The notes under the pieces: generated by a model
Told to the model about the DNA's origin: nothing
Seen by the model: only the letters and a program-made list of their open reading frames with translations
Databases searched by the model: none
From: Lewinellaceae bacterium
GTDB lineage: Bacteria > Bacteroidota > Bacteroidia > Chitinophagales > Saprospiraceae
Direction: 5' to 3'
Length of the DNA: 64,000 nucleotides
Assembly: GCA_020636095.1 (NCBI GenBank)
Contig: JACJYN010000003.1
Span: 1,302,001-1,366,000, forward strand
Shown here: positions 60,247 to 64,000 of the stretch, piece after piece
Numbering within the stretch: position 1 is the first letter of the stretch
How the letters are laid out: each line of letters begins with the position of its first letter
Made by a program: the position numbers and the translations under genes

Positions 60247-61020
60247 CTAATACAACACCATATCAAACCGCCATCGGTAATTCTTCGTCAGCTCATCCTG
60301 CGGCCCCCAGAGGCGGAACAGGGCGACGGCGGCACGGCGCGGCAGTTCACTGGCATAGCTCTTATCGGCCGTGGTGGCTTCTATAATGTTTTTGATGGCG
60401 GTTTCATTATCTTTTTTTCGCAATGCCTGCTGCGCCGCTCCGATCAGTTGGCCGGCAGGAGAATCATCGGTAGTAATAGACATGAGTTCAGCGAGGGTCC
60501 GCAAGTCTTCGGCCCGATCGGCCAGCTTATCGCCCAGGTGGATGGTTTGCACCAGAGCGGCGGCGCGCTCGGGGTTGTTGTAAACCACCTCGCGGGCCAG
60601 GGCGACGCGGGCTTCCGCTACATCGGGGTTCTGCGCTACGAAAGCCTCCAGCTCAGACACGCCGCCTTCGCTATTGAGGCGGCTGAGGATGTGAGACAGG
60701 CTCTCTTTGCGGTTGTCGGGCAGGTTTTCTTCCAGCCAGCGCTCGATAGCCGTGCGCGGCAGGGCGCCTGCAAACTCCGATACGACTTCCCCCTTGTAAA
60801 ACATTTTCACATTGGGAATGCTTCGTATGTTGTATTGCTCCGCCACTTCGTAATCTTCCTCCGTATCGAGCTTTACCAGTTCCCACTTATCCGCCTGTTC
60901 GGCGGCCAATTTCTCGATGACAGGCCCGAGGACCCGGCAAGGGCCGCACCAGGCCGCCCAAAAGTCAACGACTACAGGTTTTTCAAAGCTTCTCTCTATA
61001 ACAGCAGTCTTAAAATCCAT
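60247..61020 (-). CDS. Thioredoxin with TPR-like C-terminus (YbbN/CnoX type)
   Basis: 257 residues. Thioredoxin domain 1-105 with the intact active site WCGPC (Cys25, Cys28) and cis-Pro in SIPNVKMF. Helical TPR_20-type C-terminus (about 110-225, VSELEAFVAQNPDVAEARVALAREVVY, then AGQLIGAAQQALRKKDNETAIKNII) and a WGP motif near the end. Family knowledge: YbbN/CnoX proteins act as redox-linked chaperones; E. coli CnoX has lost the first Cys, whereas here both remain, so it may also reduce disulfides. Cytoplasmic. Convergent with the DUF4139 gene. Confidence 0.9.
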   Translation of the reverse strand: MDFKTAVIERSFEKPVVVDFWAAWCGPCRVLGPVIEKLAAEQADKWELVKLDTEEDYEVAEQYNIRSIPNVKMFYKGEVVSEFAGALPRTAIERWLEENLPDNRKESLSHILSRLNSEGGVSELEAFVAQNPDVAEARVALAREVVYNNPERAAALVQTIHLGDKLADRAEDLRTLAELMSITTDDSPAGQLIGAAQQALRKKDNETAIKNIIEATTADKSYASELPRRAAVALFRLWGPQDELTKNYRWRFDMVLY

Positions 61021-61212
61021 TTTGTCAGGCTTTCGTTATTATTATCTTTAGATACACGAACGCATTTTTGAGCTATCCCAAATAAATCCGGAGCTTCCAA
61101 ACGCGCCCCATAGGGGTATTTCCTTTGTTAATACATCTTCTGTATGGGGAAAGTTTATAGCGCGCCCGCTACAAATCACCTTTCCCCTGAAAAATCAAAA
61201 TAACTCAGGAAT

Positions 61213-61824
61213 ATGAAAAAGGCATTCTTTTTTATTCTATCCGGCCTGGTGGCTGGGGCTCTTTCTGCCCAGCATGAAACACTTTTTGATGACTTTACTT
61301 CCTTTGGCGCCTTTGGCGGCCCGATAGTAGAGATCAGTTCCATCAATGGGGAAGTCGGCGCCGATGTCGGCGGTGGCGGAGCGCTTGTCCTCGATGATTT
61401 TTTCATCGGTGGTTACGGGATGGGAACCGACTATCCCGACCTGACCCTACAGCAGGAGGTTGGCGGCGAGATGCAGGACGTCAACTACAACATTCGGTTC
61501 AAACACGGCGGCATGTGGTTCGGCTACACGCCCAAGCAATTCAAGATGGGGCACCTCTACTCCAGCCTCAAGGTCGGTTGGGGTAATGCTCAACTGCTGA
61601 ACCAGGATTTCGACACCCCCAGAGACCGCATCTTCGTGCTCACCCCGGAAGTGGGCGCCGAGGTCAACCTGACCAGCTGGTTCAAGCTGGGTTTTACCGC
61701 CGGTTACCGCTGGGTGAATGGCATCAGCCGCCTGCCCACCCTCAATGACGGCGACTTCAGTAGCCCGACCGGCGTCATTACCTTCCGCTTTGGCGGCTTT
61801 GGCGATAGCTGGGAGTGGGATTAG
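61213..61824 (+). CDS. Predicted outer-membrane beta-barrel protein
   Basis: 203 residues. Signal peptide 1-19 (ALSAQ). The mature protein is Gly- and aromatic-rich, with alternating strands (VGADVGGGGALVLDDFFIGGYGMG, FKHGGMWFGYTPK, WFKLGFTAGYRWVNG) and a terminal strand FRFGGFGDSWEWD. Probably an 8-stranded barrel. No specific family recognised. Single gene; about 150 bases downstream lies a 20-bp palindrome. Confidence 0.78.
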   Translation: MKKAFFFILSGLVAGALSAQHETLFDDFTSFGAFGGPIVEISSINGEVGADVGGGGALVLDDFFIGGYGMGTDYPDLTLQQEVGGEMQDVNYNIRFKHGGMWFGYTPKQFKMGHLYSSLKVGWGNAQLLNQDFDTPRDRIFVLTPEVGAEVNLTSWFKLGFTAGYRWVNGISRLPTLNDGDFSSPTGVITFRFGGFGDSWEWD

Positions 61825-61974
61825 GGGGTAAGTTGGGGTAAGGGATTCGAGATTGGTAAGAAGGGGGTATTTGCGCCTGTTTCCAAAATGAAGCCAATAT
61901 TCTGAGTGACTTTTTCGTTACTTTCAGTCGTAGTACGGTGCTTGTCGCGACTGCGCACAGAGCACCGATAAATC

Positions 61975-62023
61975 ATACTGCCCCGGCAGGTTTTCTGAAT
62001 GACAAAACCTGCCGGGGTAGTAT
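61975..62023. repeat. Hairpin ahead of the serine hydrolase gene
   Basis: ATACTGCCCCGGCAGGTTTT (61975-61994) pairs with 62004-62023 over 20 bp (one G-T pair) with a 9-base loop. There is no T-run, so it may be a palindromic repeat rather than a terminator. Confidence 0.7.
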
Positions 62024-62118
62024 TTATGACAAAAATGCACTACGCCAGCCAGAAGGTACGGTCCGTTGTGGTTGGCGTTTTCGCCTGGTGAGCGCCTGTA
62101 TCAAAGCCACTCAAACGT

Positions 62119-63066
62119 ATGGTAAAAAAACTATTTATCCTCATCCCGTCCGTCATTATTGCCTTTTTGGGATTTAGCCTATTGTCCCAGTATCGGTCGC
62201 AGGCCATGCCTCCCGCCAGTTTTGAACCCCCGGTCCAACCTCTCCGCAGCCTTAGCGACAAGACACTTCAGGCCGCGCTGGTCAAGGAAATCAACAAGAA
62301 CAGCAAGTGGAAATCGCTGGCCGGCCAGAAGAAAATGGCAATTGGGCTGGTAGACATGCGCGACCCTTCCCGGGTCAAATTTGCCCATATCAACGGCAAC
62401 AAGATGATGTACGCAGCCAGCCTGCCCAAGATCGCCATTCTTTTATCCGCTATGGATGCTATGGAGAAAGGTGAATTAGCCGAGACGGAGGAGGTATCGC
62501 GCGACCTGCACCTGATGATCAGCAAATCTGACAATCAGGCTTCTACCCGCATGATCGACCGCCTGGGGTACAAAAAAATTGAAAGTGTGCTGACCGACCC
62601 CAAATACAAACTCTACGATAAGGACTACGGCGGCGGCCTCTGGGTCGGTAAACGATACGCCAGCCAGGGCGCGCGAAACCCTGACCCGATGATGGGCCTG
62701 AGCCACGCAGCGACCGCCGCCCAGGTATGCCGTTTTTACTACCTGATGGCGATGAAGCAACTGGTAACTCCCCAGCGTTCTGAGCAGATGATGGAAATCA
62801 TGGAAGGCCCGGCGTTACATCACAAGTTTGTCAACACCCTCGACCGGATCGCCCCTGAAGCCCGCGTTTTCCGCAAATCCGGATCCTGGCGGACCTACCA
62901 TTCGGATTCGGCTATGGTATGGGGGCCGGATCGCCGCTACATCCTGGTCGCCCTGATCGAAGATGCAGAAGGAGAATCTATTTGCCGGCAACTTGTCCTT
63001 TCTGTAGAAGAAGCATTGAAAAAGGCGGCCTCTACTACGGTGAGTACCGCCCAACGGCCCGGATGA
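62119..63066 (+). CDS. Class A beta-lactamase-like serine hydrolase
   Basis: 315 residues. N-terminal hydrophobic anchor or signal (about 5-25). Beta-lactamase/transpeptidase fold with the three motifs: Ser101-x-x-Lys104 (AASLPKIAIL), SDN at 137-139 (ISKSDNQAST) and KSG in FRKSGSWRTYHSD near 254. The SDN and overall length fit class A, but the Glu166-type omega-loop residue cannot be placed with confidence by eye. It could be a true beta-lactamase, a D,D-peptidase or an unrelated hydrolase in the periplasm. Followed 64 bases later by the transporter gene. Confidence 0.85.
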   Translation: MVKKLFILIPSVIIAFLGFSLLSQYRSQAMPPASFEPPVQPLRSLSDKTLQAALVKEINKNSKWKSLAGQKKMAIGLVDMRDPSRVKFAHINGNKMMYAASLPKIAILLSAMDAMEKGELAETEEVSRDLHLMISKSDNQASTRMIDRLGYKKIESVLTDPKYKLYDKDYGGGLWVGKRYASQGARNPDPMMGLSHAATAAQVCRFYYLMAMKQLVTPQRSEQMMEIMEGPALHHKFVNTLDRIAPEARVFRKSGSWRTYHSDSAMVWGPDRRYILVALIEDAEGESICRQLVLSVEEALKKAASTTVSTAQRPG

Positions 63067-63130
63067 AATGGCGCCAGGATTACCACCCTTGTCCTTTTTG
63101 TATTAATTTGGGGCAGCAAATATTATATGG

Positions 63131-64000
63131 ATGGCTGCCGTGCGTGAGGCAATTCGTTTTTTTCTAGGTAGAGCGTTTGACATTCGGGAGGGTGAAACTA
63201 TGCGGGTTCTGCTCATGCAGGCCAACATCTTTCTGCTGATCTCTACCCTGCTGATCATCAAGCCCGCCGTGAATGCGTTGTTCATTTCCGAATTGGGCGT
63301 TGAGCAACTGCCCCGCGCCTTTGTCATGGTCGCCATATTTGCCGCGGTCATTTCTACCCTTTACTCCCGGCTGCTCCGGCGCTCCTCCATGGGCCGGATG
63401 ATGAACGGCACCCTGCTATCCTCTATTTTCATTCTCATTGCCATGGGTGTTTTGCTCCGGCTCAACGTCCTGGAGGGAGGTGTCCTTTATTTTTTCTACC
63501 TGTGGGTATCCATTTTCGGGGTACTGACGGCTTCTCAATTCTGGATATTGGCCAATCTGGTATTCAACGCCCGCGAAGCGAAACGGCTGTTTGGTTTCAT
63601 CGGGGCCGGGGCCATCGCCGGAGGTATATTTGGGGGATACCTCACCAGCCTGCTGGCGCCTTCGATCGGGAGTGAGAACCTTCCTTTTCTGGCGGCGTTT
63701 TTGCTGTCTCTATCTGTGCCGGCCACCCGCTTTATCTGGAAAAATTACGTGGAGCAACAGCATACCACATTCCAGCGGCAAAAACGGATAAAAGGGTTTT
63801 CCGACCACCCGCTGGCGCTGATCCGGCAGTCCAGGCATTTGACTTTTCTCGCCGGTATTGTCGGCATCAGCGTCATTGTAGCCAAGCTGGTGGAGTACCA
63901 GTTTAGCGCCGTCGCCGCCGCCGCTATCTCCGATCCCGATGAACTGGCGTCCTTTTTCGGTTTCTGGTTCTCCAATTTCAACGTCATTTCGCTGGGAATC
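63131..64000 (+). CDS. Npt1/Npt2-type nucleotide transporter (ATP/ADP-translocase-like), 3' end beyond the window
   Basis: The frame opens at ATG 63131 (MAAVREAIRFFLGRAFDIREGE) and stays open to the last base, 290 codons. It contains seven or so membrane segments (LLMQANIFLLISTLLIIKP, AFVMVAIFAAVISTLYS, ILIAMGVLLRLNV, FFYLWVSIFGVLTASQFWILANLVF). The box EAKRLFGFIGAGAIAGGIFGGYLTSLL matches the ATP/ADP-carrier (TLC) family. Family knowledge: free-living Bacteroidota have such carriers fused to HEAT or cyclic-nucleotide-binding domains; whether that is so here lies outside the window. No earlier stop constrains the start strongly. Confidence 0.82.
   Translation, partial: MAAVREAIRFFLGRAFDIREGETMRVLLMQANIFLLISTLLIIKPAVNALFISELGVEQLPRAFVMVAIFAAVISTLYSRLLRRSSMGRMMNGTLLSSIFILIAMGVLLRLNVLEGGVLYFFYLWVSIFGVLTASQFWILANLVFNAREAKRLFGFIGAGAIAGGIFGGYLTSLLAPSIGSENLPFLAAFLLSLSVPATRFIWKNYVEQQHTTFQRQKRIKGFSDHPLALIRQSRHLTFLAGIVGISVIVAKLVEYQFSAVAAAAISDPDELASFFGFWFSNFNVISLGI

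Overview
The window looks like a chromosomal segment of a Bacteroidota bacterium, most likely of the Saprospiria lineage (inference). The signs are three secreted proteins with type IX secretion (T9SS) C-terminal sorting domains, the conserved bamD-rpoZ-coaBC-porD gene block, a PorE-like protein, promoters of the Bacteroidota type (TTTG-N19-TAnnTTTG), DUF2480, DUF4835 and DUF4920 genes, and few Shine-Dalgarno sites. No phage, transposase gene or CRISPR array is visible.

Layout. 1-6.5 kb: 3' part of a secreted M43 metalloprotease, then an ATP-grasp / alpha-E / transglutaminase operon. 6.8-9.9 kb: tRNA-Gln followed by a lower-GC patch of toxin-antitoxin pairs and broken toxin pieces. 10-20 kb: envelope and housekeeping genes (PaaY-like, scpB, lytic transglycosylase, lspA, guaD, DUF819 transporter) plus a decayed TIGR03032 gene. 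20.4-23.5 kb: two tandem class II tRNA-like genes with hairpin insertions, a large helical-repeat protein, an operator-like inverted repeat and a candidate structured RNA. 25-29 kb: two exported MORN-caspase paralogues. 29-39 kb: a large T9SS cargo protein, a PLP enzyme carrying an in-frame palindromic insertion, an O-antigen ligase/FkbM pair, a PorE-like protein with a SPOR end, and purN. 39-45 kb: porD, coaBC, rpoZ, bamD. 45.6-52 kb: a putative redox or oxygen regulon: universal stress protein, FixL-like kinase, receiver-CRP fusion regulator, a candidate small RNA and a TPR lipoprotein. 52-64 kb: PiT-like transporter, LytTR two-component pair, DJ-1-like lipoprotein, DUF4139 protein, thioredoxin-TPR protein, beta-barrel protein, serine hydrolase, and the start of an Npt-type nucleotide transporter running off the end.

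Intergenic space is rich in palindromic elements of at least four families (A, B, C, D), some carrying word-like arrays of GTACACC, GTTCGCG or CCGAAnn units. The strongest observations are the tRNA-like pair, which encodes CCA although the local tRNA-Gln does not, and TGAC-N4-GTCA boxes placed about 33 bp upstream of promoter -7 elements in the kinase/USP intergenic region and ahead of a possible small RNA. The boxes are probably targets of the neighbouring CRP-type regulator. All product calls come from reading motifs by eye; no database search was run.
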